From NCBI RefSeq assembly GCF_964253085.1, contig NZ_CAXUQH020000001.1, positions 5,828,001 to 5,892,000 on the forward strand: a DNA stretch of 64,000 nucleotides. The letters are read 5' to 3'. The notes under the pieces are model-generated. The model made no database searches and was not told the DNA's origin. It saw only the letters and a list, made by a program, of their open reading frames with translations. Positions 50,801 to 58,781 of this stretch are shown in pieces. The DNA is from Paenibacillus_E sp964253085. GTDB lineage: Bacteria > Bacillota > Bacilli > Paenibacillales > NBRC-103111. Numbering within the stretch: the stretch's first letter is position 1; every line of letters starts with the position of its first letter. The translations under genes and the position numbers were made by a program.

Positions 50801-50842
50801 CAAACCTCCAACCCGCTTGAGATGAGCGTAGTTGGAGGTTTT
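50801..50842 (+). terminator. Orphan terminator hairpin
   Basis: AACCTCCAAC ... GTTGGAGGTTTTC has no gene directly upstream on the plus strand. The gap 50720-51005 otherwise shows no gene. Confidence 0.65.
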
Positions 50843-51005
50843 CTCATGTCCAAAAATCCAAAAAAATCCAATCGTAGAGGTTTTTGTAATACACAGTACA
50901 CCTGCTGATACTTGGAAATTTAATATTTCATATAATAATCCCATGTAAATTATTCAGTCGATACTGCAGTCTGTTATTCAGCTACCCCGAAGGAGAGTGA
51001 CAATT

Positions 51006-51095
51006 TTGGATGATCAATATCATTTGGCTGAATCGAAATTGAAGTCCTTTTCCCCGACCAACCAATATAAGGAAGGTGAGAACCTTCATGTTTGA
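51006..51095 (+). CDS. Possible 29-residue upstream frame overlapping the aminotransferase start
   Basis: TTG 51006 follows AAGGAGAGTG. The frame (MDDQYHLAESKLKSFSPTNQ...) ends at 51095, inside the first codons of the aminotransferase. It is either a coupling leader or the remnant of a larger lost gene. Confidence 0.35.
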   Translation: MDDQYHLAESKLKSFSPTNQYKEGENLHV

Positions 51096-52200
51096 TATCC
51101 CCTTTCTACGGCCCAAGCTTGTAGTGAAAGAAGAATATATAGACTATTTGAAGCAGATTGATGATTCTAGATCCTATACCAATTACGGAGCCTTGAATAC
51201 AAGCTTTGAACAGCAATTAATTCATGATTTATTTCAAGACGAAGGGTATGCCGTAACTGTCAATAACGCAACAACAGGACTTATCCTAGCTATCTCTCAG
51301 ATCAAACGTCCAGGTAAATATGCGCTGATGCCTAGTTTCACGTTCGCTGCAACACCATTAGCCGCAATGTGGTGCGGATTGGAGCCATATTTTATAGATG
51401 TAAACGAACGAGATTGGTGCATGAATGAAGAGCTACTGGAGCAAGTGATCCATCGATTAGGGGATGAGGTTGCTGTTGTGGTCCCCTATGCAACCTTCGG
51501 AACGAATATGGATACAAGCTATTATGAAGCCCTGCAAGAACGTAATATCCCCGTAGTTATTGATGCTGCGGCAAGCATTGGGTCTAGGTTGAATCAGCAT
51601 TTTGGTCAAGGTTTTTCAGGCGCTGTTGTGTTCAGCTTTCATGCAACGAAGGGCTTTGGAATTGGGGAAGGCGGGCTCATATACAGTAGTGATAAAGAGA
51701 TGATCAATAGGGTGCGACAAGCGTCTAACTTCGGATTTAACGAAGATCGAGAATCCATGCAAACGGGTCTTAATGGGAAAGTATCGGAATACGCTGCTGC
51801 AATCGGACTCGCCACACTCCATGTATTCCATCAGAAAAAGCAAAAGCGCGAGCAGATTTTTGACTGGTATATGGAGGAGCTTGAGCAAACGGGGCTCCTT
51901 GATCTTGGCTGGCAACTGCAAGAAGTACAGGGGAGCGTTGCCTATTCATTCTTTTCTTTGTTATGCCCTGAAAAAAGCAGTAATGCCTATTTCGTTCAAA
52001 AGCTAGCCAAACATGGCATTCAAGCCCGTACTTATTTTACCCCATCCTGTCATATACAGACTGCTTTTCAGTCTTATCCTCGCACATCTCTTCATATAAC
52101 GGAACAAATTGGAAGGCGGATCATCAATTTGCCGTTGTGGGAAGACATGGACCAAGGCCATGTGCAAAAGATTTTGCGAGTGCTCTCACATGAAGGATAG
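51088..52200 (+). CDS. DegT/DnrJ/EryC1 sugar aminotransferase family protein
   Basis: This 370-residue PLP enzyme has Asp159 (PVVIDAAAS) and the Schiff-base Lys188 (FSFHATKGFGIGEGG). TFAATPLAAMWCGLEPYFIDV is also typical. It aminates nucleotide-linked keto sugars, or is involved in their dehydration. Together with the overlapping NeuD/PglD-type acyltransferase it would make an N-acylated amino sugar for a surface glycan. No sugar dehydratase is in the window. GGAAGGTGAG precedes ATG 51088. Confidence 0.9.
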   Translation: MFDIPFLRPKLVVKEEYIDYLKQIDDSRSYTNYGALNTSFEQQLIHDLFQDEGYAVTVNNATTGLILAISQIKRPGKYALMPSFTFAATPLAAMWCGLEPYFIDVNERDWCMNEELLEQVIHRLGDEVAVVVPYATFGTNMDTSYYEALQERNIPVVIDAAASIGSRLNQHFGQGFSGAVVFSFHATKGFGIGEGGLIYSSDKEMINRVRQASNFGFNEDRESMQTGLNGKVSEYAAAIGLATLHVFHQKKQKREQIFDWYMEELEQTGLLDLGWQLQEVQGSVAYSFFSLLCPEKSSNAYFVQKLAKHGIQARTYFTPSCHIQTAFQSYPRTSLHITEQIGRRIINLPLWEDMDQGHVQKILRVLSHEG

Positions 52201-52831
52201 CAAGCTTGTCATTTGGGGCTGCGGAGGGATGGGCCGTGAGGTTAACCATTTGTGTGAACTATTGAATATTGAGGTTGTAGGTTTTCTTGATGAACGGTCG
52301 GAGATGCGCGGACAGATGATTGATGAAATACCAGTACTCGGTGACTTGTCAGATATTATTCACCTTCGTGATCAAATAAAGGTCGTTTGCGCTGGCGTCG
52401 GGAGCCCTCAATTAAAGAAACGGCTCGTTCAGAAAACGAGTGACTTCGGTTTTTCGTTTGCAGATAGTCTTGTTCATCCCGCTGTACAACTATCAAGAAA
52501 GATTCATATGGGAATCGGATCTATTATTGGTGCAGGCACCATCATAACAATCAATGTTCACATTGGTCACTTTGTTATAGTTAACAGCAGCGTAACGATC
52601 GCCCATGATGTCAGAATATCTGACTATGTTACCCTATCCCCTGGCGTTAACTTAAGTGGAAATGTCACAGTGGAGGAAGGGGTTTTTATAGGGACTGGAT
52701 CTGCTGTTCGTGAGAAAATTACTATAGGCCCTTGGTCGATGATAGGCGGAGGAGCTTTTGTAAAGGATCAAGTGCCCGGAGGGGTATTGTATGCTGGTGT
52801 CCCAGCCGTATTTAAAAAGAATCTGTCATAG
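52190..52831 (+). CDS. NeuD/PglD-type sugar O/N-acyltransferase
   Basis: This 213-residue protein has an N-terminal Rossmann-like sugar-nucleotide domain (LVIWGCGGMGREVNHLCELL). A C-terminal left-handed beta-helix of hexapeptide repeats (about residues 100-205; IGAGTIITINVHIGHFVIVN, VFIGTGSAV) ends VPGGVLYAGVPA. It transfers an acetyl group to an amino sugar, as PglD does after PglE. It overlaps the aminotransferase gene by 11 bp. Confidence 0.9.
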   Translation: MKDSKLVIWGCGGMGREVNHLCELLNIEVVGFLDERSEMRGQMIDEIPVLGDLSDIIHLRDQIKVVCAGVGSPQLKKRLVQKTSDFGFSFADSLVHPAVQLSRKIHMGIGSIIGAGTIITINVHIGHFVIVNSSVTIAHDVRISDYVTLSPGVNLSGNVTVEEGVFIGTGSAVREKITIGPWSMIGGGAFVKDQVPGGVLYAGVPAVFKKNLS

Positions 52832-52845
52832 TGTAGTAAAGGTTA

Positions 52846-53931
52846 TTATAAATTACCCATCATATGCTTTAATTTTGAACGAACAATATTTTTCACATCA
52901 AAACGTTCGTTTATTGTTTCTGCTCCATGAGTTCCTATGTTCAAAGCTTCCTTAAAGTTTGCTTTAATCCACAACAACGTATTAGCAATGGCTTGTGCGT
53001 CTGCTGCTACCTCAATATAATCGACCCCCGATTGAAGCACAAGCCTATCGTTTCGAGGATTCGTAGACACTAAAATACAGCCCGTAGACATGGCATCGAC
53101 AGCCGCTGTAGTGGGAAAGCCGTCTAGAGCAAATTGATCTTGCGAACTGCAGTTTACAAACACATGAGTTCTCTTATAGATGGAGCGCAAGCTTTCAGGT
53201 TCTAAGAGCCCATGAAACGAATAATGGCTGTTCGTTAACAAGTGCAAATGATCCTGCCAATCACCTACAATGTTTAGATGAAAATCCTCAGGAAGCATAT
53301 TAAATGCCTGTATCAACAAGGGAAAGCCTTTTCTTGGGTAATTAAAAGCACAAAAGGTTACCTCAATCGGCAAAGTTGCATGCTTAGGTGAGTAGGCAAA
53401 CAAGTCGGTATTTATAACAACTGGGTAGTATAGGCTAGAAGGAATAGAGCCCAGCACTTCATCAATATTCGTGAAAATAGTTGAGCAATGTGTGGCTGCG
53501 TAGTTCAAAAATTCAATAGAAGTCCCTGGTTCTAGACCGCCTCCAGGATATAATGTACTATGAAGCTTAATTTTTCGATCTTCCAAAAAGGCTCTAATAT
53601 TCCATCCCAAATTGGATCCAGGCATATGGCTTCCATCGGGAAGACTGCATAAGCCAAGCAAGCTCAAGGTGAGGTTCAAAAATACACAATAAACATCCGT
53701 GATTCCATGGGATATGGCTATATGTTGAAACTCGGAAAAAGGATAAACGGTTGTTGGAAATGTATCATGGTAAGGATGAGTAGCAAAAAATATGGTGTCA
53801 GGTCTTTGAGCATGTATTTGCCTATTTTCCCAATAGCGGAAACCACTCAATTTCCAAGGGAATTGTGTATCGATTACCGCAAGCCTGCGATGAGGTAATG
53901 GAGTTGATTCTAATTCTGTGTTAGATGACAT
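52846..53931 (-). CDS. Glycosyltransferase family 4 protein
   Basis: This 361-residue GT-B-fold enzyme has C-terminal donor-site motifs EVTFCAFNYPRKGFPLLIQAF, FHGLLEPESLRSIYKRTHVFVNCS and the GT4 signature FALDGFPTTAAVDAMSTGCILVST. The sugar and acceptor are unknown. It is convergent with the aminotransferase/acyltransferase pair, so a shared glycan pathway is plausible but not shown. Start 53931 follows AGGAGG. Confidence 0.88.
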   Translation of the reverse strand: MSSNTELESTPLPHRRLAVIDTQFPWKLSGFRYWENRQIHAQRPDTIFFATHPYHDTFPTTVYPFSEFQHIAISHGITDVYCVFLNLTLSLLGLCSLPDGSHMPGSNLGWNIRAFLEDRKIKLHSTLYPGGGLEPGTSIEFLNYAATHCSTIFTNIDEVLGSIPSSLYYPVVINTDLFAYSPKHATLPIEVTFCAFNYPRKGFPLLIQAFNMLPEDFHLNIVGDWQDHLHLLTNSHYSFHGLLEPESLRSIYKRTHVFVNCSSQDQFALDGFPTTAAVDAMSTGCILVSTNPRNDRLVLQSGVDYIEVAADAQAIANTLLWIKANFKEALNIGTHGAETINERFDVKNIVRSKLKHMMGNL

Positions 53932-54120
53932 GTTTGCATGCCTCCTATTGTAGCATTGTTGGATATACTCACCCATGTATGCTGAAAAATTACGATAATT
54001 ATATTGTATGCGGAAGTCCTGCACCGAATAACCTTATGTACCTCAATATTAAGTCGTATTCATCAACTACGAATAAAACCGAATTATTTGCAAATAATAC
54101 CTCCATTGGGGGGTATTTTT

Positions 54121-54675
54121 TTGGATAAAATAGACATTGCCAAACTCATAGATGAAAACACCGAACAAATTCAATCTTTAATTCAAGTAAAAGTACATTA
54201 TTGGCAAACATATGTCCTTTTTTCAGGCTTATGGTGGTTTGGCGTCATTTCAACTATAGTTCCTTGGATAATTTGGTTCTTTGTAAGAAAGAAAAATAGC
54301 ACCGATCGCATTTTGTATGTCGGTTTTTTTGTTATGATCATTTCTCTTATGCTCGACATACTTGGCGATCAATTAGGGTTCTGGCACTATAGGTTTAATG
54401 TGATTCCTGTTCTTCCCACATATTTTCCATGGGATATAACTCTAATGCCTTTAACTATAATGTTTCTTATCCAAGTTAAACCAAAAGCGAATCCTTTTTT
54501 TAAAGCAATACTGTTTGCACTGCTTGCTTCGTATGTTGGAGAACCGTTAATAAAATGGATGATGATTTACAACCCTATAAGGTGGAAGTATACCTTCTCT
54601 GTTCCGATTCAATTTACAATTTATTTAATTAGTCACTATTTAAGTAAAAGGAATATGTTCCAAAAATTAACATAA
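54121..54675 (+). CDS. CBO0543 family membrane protein, copy 2
   Basis: This 184-residue protein is nearly identical to the product of 41281-41835, with a few conservative changes (for example Ile to Val, Lys to Arg). The shared DNA begins about 80 bp upstream, including the leader and TTGGGGGG ribosome binding site. The start here is TTG rather than ATG. The function of the family is unknown. A terminator follows. Confidence 0.8.
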   Translation: MDKIDIAKLIDENTEQIQSLIQVKVHYWQTYVLFSGLWWFGVISTIVPWIIWFFVRKKNSTDRILYVGFFVMIISLMLDILGDQLGFWHYRFNVIPVLPTYFPWDITLMPLTIMFLIQVKPKANPFFKAILFALLASYVGEPLIKWMMIYNPIRWKYTFSVPIQFTIYLISHYLSKRNMFQKLT

Positions 54676-54740
54676 AGACTCCTTGCTCGCCGCTTTTGTA
54701 TCTGTGGCTAACATTCTTTCACCATATAACTTATCAAGTG

Positions 54741-54765
54741 CGCCCTCCGATTGGAGGGCTTTTTC
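54741..54765 (+). terminator. Terminator after CBO0543 copy 2
   Basis: GCCCTCC-GATT-GGAGGGC is followed by TTTTTC. Confidence 0.88.
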
Positions 54766-54837
54766 ATGCCGTTTACTGATCCGCATCCACTACTGGAGAA
54801 GATTTCCACCAAATAAATCCAAATATTCGCTTTACAG

Positions 54838-54884
54838 GACACCATATGGTGTTATATCCTGAAATAGGACACCATTAAGTGTCG
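54838..54884 (+). promoter_or_regulatory. Two palindromic operators 30 bp apart
   Basis: GACACCATATGGTGTT (54838) and GACACCATTAAGTGTC (54868) are inverted repeats. Their starts are exactly 30 bp, about three helical turns, apart, just before the DoxX-like remnant. A dimeric repressor site pair is inferred. Confidence 0.5.
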
Positions 54885-54916
54885 TATATTAAAATAAAAG
54901 AAAAGAGGAATTTCAC

Positions 54917-55099
54917 ATGCACATACTAACCATCATTTTTCACAGTTGGCTGCTTTTCTCCATGGCATTCTTTGGTGGAAGCAAGATTGCAGGAGCCAAG
55001 CATCAAGTAGATCTCTTTGATTCGATTAAACTGCCTCAATGGTTCCGCGTCCAATCTGTTTGGTTAAGTTCCACTAACCTTTTATGGGAAAATTCTTAA
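54917..55099 (+). pseudogene. DoxX-like membrane protein gene, truncated
   Basis: The first ~45 residues (MHILTIIFHSWLLFSMAFFG, GSKIAGAKHQVDLFDSIKLPQWFRV) match the start of DoxX-like proteins of about 120 residues. The frame then turns into unrelated residues and stops at 60, so the last three helices are missing. AAAGAGGA precedes the ATG and the operator region is intact. Confidence 0.65.
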
Positions 55100-55191
55100 A
55101 ATAAAATTCTAGACTCCTTTTTCTTTAATGATTAACACCCACTAGTTATGACCATAATTTAATTTAGTAAATAATTAGGGGACTATTAACA

Positions 55192-55674
55192 TTGGATACG
55201 ATGATTCTTTACTTCGTTTGGATCGTTACGACTATTCTCTTGGTAATTTTCATCAAAAGAAAGGATTTATTGAGAGCGCAATTAAGTTTCATGTTCATGC
55301 AAGTCCCCACTTGGTTATTCGGTACATTAGTTGTTAAGGGAAGATTCATAGAATATCCTGTTGGTTTTCTTAGCGTTGTCTATAAAGCAAGTTTTACCTT
55401 TGAGTACTTCGTTTTCCCAGCTATAAGTGCCATTTTCAACGTACATTTTCCTCGTGAGAAATCATGGTTGATTAAAACGATGTATACACTTAGCTTTCCA
55501 TCCATCATGACCTTATGCGAGGTTTTACTAGAAAAATACACCGATTTGATCAAATATATAAATTGGTCTTGGTATTTGAGTTTTATCACGTTAACCATTA
55601 CACTATTACTGTCCTATTGGTATTACCTATGGTTTTGTAAGAAAACAATGAAAATGAACGTCGAAGATCAATAA
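55192..55674 (+). CDS. CBO0543 family membrane protein, divergent member
   Basis: This 160-residue protein has five membrane helices. FTFEYFVFPAISAIFNVHFP and SWLIKTMYTLSFPSIMTLCEVLLEKYTDLIKYINWSWYLS (with breaks) follow the family layout. It is only distantly similar to the two close copies. The start is TTG 55192, 10 nt after AGGGGAC. It precedes the PQQ sugar dehydrogenase by 23 bp. Confidence 0.7.
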   Translation: MDTMILYFVWIVTTILLVIFIKRKDLLRAQLSFMFMQVPTWLFGTLVVKGRFIEYPVGFLSVVYKASFTFEYFVFPAISAIFNVHFPREKSWLIKTMYTLSFPSIMTLCEVLLEKYTDLIKYINWSWYLSFITLTITLLLSYWYYLWFCKKTMKMNVEDQ

Positions 55675-55697
55675 CGTCTTCCTTAAGGAGGTTGATA

Positions 55698-56852
55698 ATG
55701 ATTAAGCGTTATCGTCTTGCATTTATGAGCCTAATCTTTCTACTTATATTACCCGCATGCTTTTGGTCAAAAGATTCAGAACCTTCCACCACGACATCGA
55801 ACCGCATTTCGCTAACTACTATTTTCGAGCCAAACAACTTCGATCATCCCGTAGGACTTGAGCATCGTGTTAACTCACCGCAACTTTTGTATATCGTTGA
55901 GCAGCCTGGTAGGATCATCAGCATGAACCTAGATAAGCCGAAGGAAAAGCCCTCTCTTATTCTCGATATTACTGATCGCGTCAACGATAGTGGAAACGAA
56001 CAAGGGTTACTAGGACTAGCCTTCCATCCGAAGGATCCAACGTTGGCATACGTGAACTACACGACGGAGACCCATACGGTTATCGCTCGCTACAACACGC
56101 TTCCTAACAATCCTGCTCTTCTGGATCCAAATAGTGAGCAAGTGCTCCTTACTTTTAAGCAGCCCTACCCGAATCACAATGGCGGGCAACTCGCCTTCGG
56201 CCCAGATGGTTACTTGTACATTGCTACGGGAGACGGTGGCAGCAGCGGTGATCCTCAGAACAATAGCCAAAACCTACAGTCCCTGCTAGGCAAAATACTT
56301 CGTATCGACGTAGACAAGCAAGACGGTGGGCTTCTCTATGCAATCCCTGCTAACAATCCTTTTATTAGCAAAGGGGCAAAGGAAATCTATGCCTACGGAC
56401 TGCGGAATCCATGGAGATTCAGTTTCGATACCGTTACAGGAAAGCTCTGGGCAGTCGATGTTGGCCAGAATAGATTCGAAGAAATTAATCTCGTGGAAAA
56501 AGGTAAAAACTATGGGTGGCGCATTCAAGAAGGATTTGAATGCTACGAACCAAAAGTAGGTTGCAATAAGACTGGCTTAGAGCAACCGCTGTTTACCTAT
56601 GGTCGTGATCAAGGCGTATCGATTACCGGAGGCTATGTGTATAGGGGCACGAAGCTCCCTGAACTTTACGGCTGGTACGTGTACGCAGATTATGGTACGG
56701 GGAAGATTTGGGCATTATCTCAACAAAGTGACGGAACGATCAAGAACCGAACCTTACTGGAATCAGGCTTGAATATTACATCCTTCGGTACGGACGCGGC
56801 AGGCGAGCTTTACCTGTGCACACAAGATGGAAAGATATTGAAAATCGTTTAG
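55698..56852 (+). CDS. PQQ-dependent sugar dehydrogenase, lipoprotein
   Basis: This 384-residue soluble-glucose-dehydrogenase-like six-bladed propeller has a lipoprotein signal (LLILPAC). Active-site motifs include FDHPVGLEHR, GLLGLAFHPKD, NHNGGQLAFGPDGYLYIATGDGG, YAYGLRNPWRFSFD and VDVGQNRFEEIN. Relatives such as E. coli YliI oxidise aldoses with PQQ or Ca2+. PQQ synthesis is rare in Bacillota, so cofactor use is unproven. AAGGAGGTTG precedes ATG 55698. Confidence 0.9.
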   Translation: MIKRYRLAFMSLIFLLILPACFWSKDSEPSTTTSNRISLTTIFEPNNFDHPVGLEHRVNSPQLLYIVEQPGRIISMNLDKPKEKPSLILDITDRVNDSGNEQGLLGLAFHPKDPTLAYVNYTTETHTVIARYNTLPNNPALLDPNSEQVLLTFKQPYPNHNGGQLAFGPDGYLYIATGDGGSSGDPQNNSQNLQSLLGKILRIDVDKQDGGLLYAIPANNPFISKGAKEIYAYGLRNPWRFSFDTVTGKLWAVDVGQNRFEEINLVEKGKNYGWRIQEGFECYEPKVGCNKTGLEQPLFTYGRDQGVSITGGYVYRGTKLPELYGWYVYADYGTGKIWALSQQSDGTIKNRTLLESGLNITSFGTDAAGELYLCTQDGKILKIV

Positions 56853-56940
56853 CTGTATTGACTATTAGGGGATGCCAGTTTGATGGCATCTCTCTATTTA
56901 TATCATGAGGACAGCCCTATTTCAGATACGAAAATTGACA

Positions 56941-56969
56941 TTGACGATTGGTTAAATTTGCTATATGAT
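56941..56969 (+). promoter_or_regulatory. Sigma-A promoter of the TetR/SDR regulator
   Basis: TTGACG, 17 nt, TATGAT; the operator at 56972 begins 3 nt downstream. Confidence 0.75.
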
Positions 56970-56971
56970 CG

Positions 56972-56990
56972 TTTTGTACCGATAAGTACA
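56972..56990 (+). promoter_or_regulatory. TetR operator, copy 1
   Basis: TTTTGTACCGATAAGTACA contains the inverted repeat TGTAC-CGATAA-GTACA directly after the -10 box. It is shared with 57606-57624. Confidence 0.75.
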
Positions 56991-57008
56991 GAAAGAGTGA
57001 TCACGACT

Positions 57009-57590
57009 ATGGTTCGACCGCGGGAGTTTGATGAACAGCATGCATTGGCTGCAGCCATGCAAGTATTTTGGGAAAAAGGCTTTGAAGCGACTTCAATGAG
57101 TGATCTGACCTCTCGAATGGGCATTCAGCGTCCAAGTCTTTATGCGGCATTTGGGGGAAAGAAAGAATTGTTCGAAACCGTGCTTAATAAGTACGTAGGC
57201 ATGAGTCTCTCTTTTATTCACAACAGGATGCAGAACGCCGTTTCAGTAAAAGAAGCGCTGCGCATGTATTTCCAAGGGATTATTGAAGGGGTTGGCGAGA
57301 GTAAACCTGATTTGGGTTGCTTATGCATCAACACGATGGTTGAGCTTGCCCCTCACGACGAGAGCTTATCTCAAATTACGAAGAACTACCAGTTGAAGCT
57401 TACCGAATTGATCCAACAAACGCTTGAAACGGGCATTCGTACAGGGGAACTCTCACATTCGTTGAATGCGGCTGCCTTATCACGCTTACTGACGATCTCA
57501 GCCATTGGACTTTCTGTTACGATGAAAACACAGCCAGAACGATCTTACGTCGATAGTGCGGTAACTGAGATACTTACTTTGCTCGAATGA
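57009..57590 (+). CDS. TetR family regulator (AcrR/YxaF-like)
   Basis: This 193-residue protein has an HTH at about 10-55 (AAMQVFWEKGFEATSMSDLTSRMGI, SLYAAFGGKKELF). The C-terminal domain is of the TetR_C type found next to oxidoreductase genes, with a Cys pair (LGCLCINT). ATG 57009 lies just after the promoter and operator; the longer frame would run through both. It probably represses itself and the following SDR gene. Confidence 0.9.
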   Translation: MVRPREFDEQHALAAAMQVFWEKGFEATSMSDLTSRMGIQRPSLYAAFGGKKELFETVLNKYVGMSLSFIHNRMQNAVSVKEALRMYFQGIIEGVGESKPDLGCLCINTMVELAPHDESLSQITKNYQLKLTELIQQTLETGIRTGELSHSLNAAALSRLLTISAIGLSVTMKTQPERSYVDSAVTEILTLLE

Positions 57591-57605
57591 GCATTTTTTC
57601 ACCCA

Positions 57606-57624
57606 TTTTGTACCGATCAGTATA
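57606..57624 (+). promoter_or_regulatory. TetR operator, copy 2, before the SDR gene
   Basis: TTTTGTACCGATCAGTATA matches copy 1 at 17 of 19 positions and lies 30 bp before the SDR start. Confidence 0.75.
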
Positions 57625-57653
57625 AAACATAATTTATAGGAGGTAATCTTGAT

Positions 57654-58364
57654 ATGACTAAGAAAATCGCATTGATAACAGGAGCTAATAAAGGAATAGG
57701 GTTAGAAATTGGCCGGCAGCTAGGACAGCAAGGTATCCTTGTTCTCCTCGGAGCCCGTGATATGCATAAGGCAGAGAACGCTGCTAAGCAGCTGCGAGAT
57801 GAAGAAATCGAAGCTTATCCAATTGAATTAGATGTGACGGATCCTGGGCACATTCAACAGGTTGTCGCGAAGATTGGGCAGGAATATGGAAAGCTAGACA
57901 TTCTCGTTAACAATGCGGGGATATATTTGGATCATGAAGGTAATAACACGGATGTCATGCGCCGTACGTTTGACGTCAATATATTTGGGGCTCATGCGTT
58001 AACAGAAGCTCTTCTACCTCTTTTAAAAGCAAGCCCTGAAGGACGAATTGTTAATCAATCCAGCATTCTCGGTTCAATTACGACCATTCTAACCAATGAC
58101 ATGTATGCAGGTGGTGCCGTTCCAGCTTACACGGTCTCGAAAGCGGCGCTGAATGCGTGGACAGCACAGCTATCCATTACACTCAGGGGTTCAAACTTAA
58201 AGGTGAATGCCTGTCACCCTGGATGGGTAAAAACAGACATGGGTGGACAAAACGCCCTCATGGAAATCCAAGAAGGCGCTGAGACTGCTGTCTATTTGGC
58301 TACTCTTCCTAATGACGGTCCATCTGGGGGATTCTTTCATAAATCGGAGCCCCTACCTTGGTAA
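57654..58364 (+). CDS. Short-chain dehydrogenase/reductase
   Basis: This 236-residue classical SDR resembles carbonyl reductases. The cofactor loop is TGANKGIG, NNAG occurs in ILVNNAGIY, and the catalytic Ser is in NQSSILGS with YTVSK (Tyr, Lys). It reduces carbonyl compounds with NADPH; the substrate is unknown. It is under the operator shared with the TetR gene. Confidence 0.92.
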   Translation: MTKKIALITGANKGIGLEIGRQLGQQGILVLLGARDMHKAENAAKQLRDEEIEAYPIELDVTDPGHIQQVVAKIGQEYGKLDILVNNAGIYLDHEGNNTDVMRRTFDVNIFGAHALTEALLPLLKASPEGRIVNQSSILGSITTILTNDMYAGGAVPAYTVSKAALNAWTAQLSITLRGSNLKVNACHPGWVKTDMGGQNALMEIQEGAETAVYLATLPNDGPSGGFFHKSEPLPW

Positions 58365-58450
58365 AACTACTGTGGAGCGACTGTTACAGCCGTTCAAAGT
58401 TCAAGTCTTTGAATTCAATTTTCCAGCAGAAAGCAAAATGATACCTAACT

Positions 58451-58633
58451 TAACGGACACCAGTAGCGTTATCTCTTCATTTATGTCTCTGTGCAGAAGT
58501 TAACGGACACATTCGACGTTAAACGCTCTTGATCGGCTGATACATAAATGAAATCCGCTCAATAGCGCCTTCTGTGTCCGTTAGCCAAATTGAATGCCTG
58601 ATTTCAGGCAAATAATGTCTCCTGTGTCCGTTA
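58451..58633. repeat. Four-arm intergenic palindromic element, family A copy 2
   Basis: Direct TAACGGACAC heads lie at 58451 and 58501, and inverted GTGTCCGTTA at 58574-58583 and 58624-58633. Spacing is 50, 73 and 50 bp and the total is 183 bp, exactly as at 9635-9817, although the sequence between heads is mostly different. It lies between convergent genes. The remaining gap (58634-58781) has nothing recognisable. Confidence 0.8.
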
Positions 58634-58781
58634 GTGATAAGGATTTAGGAGTGCTCATGGAATCAGGGCAGTAGTGAAGCTTGCTGCCTCCCAGCATCCC
58701 ACTGTGGCCCTGGAGCCTTGGTAAACCTCGGAGCAAGAAGAAGATCCCTCCCCTCTTGCCGAGCTCCACCTCACATACATC

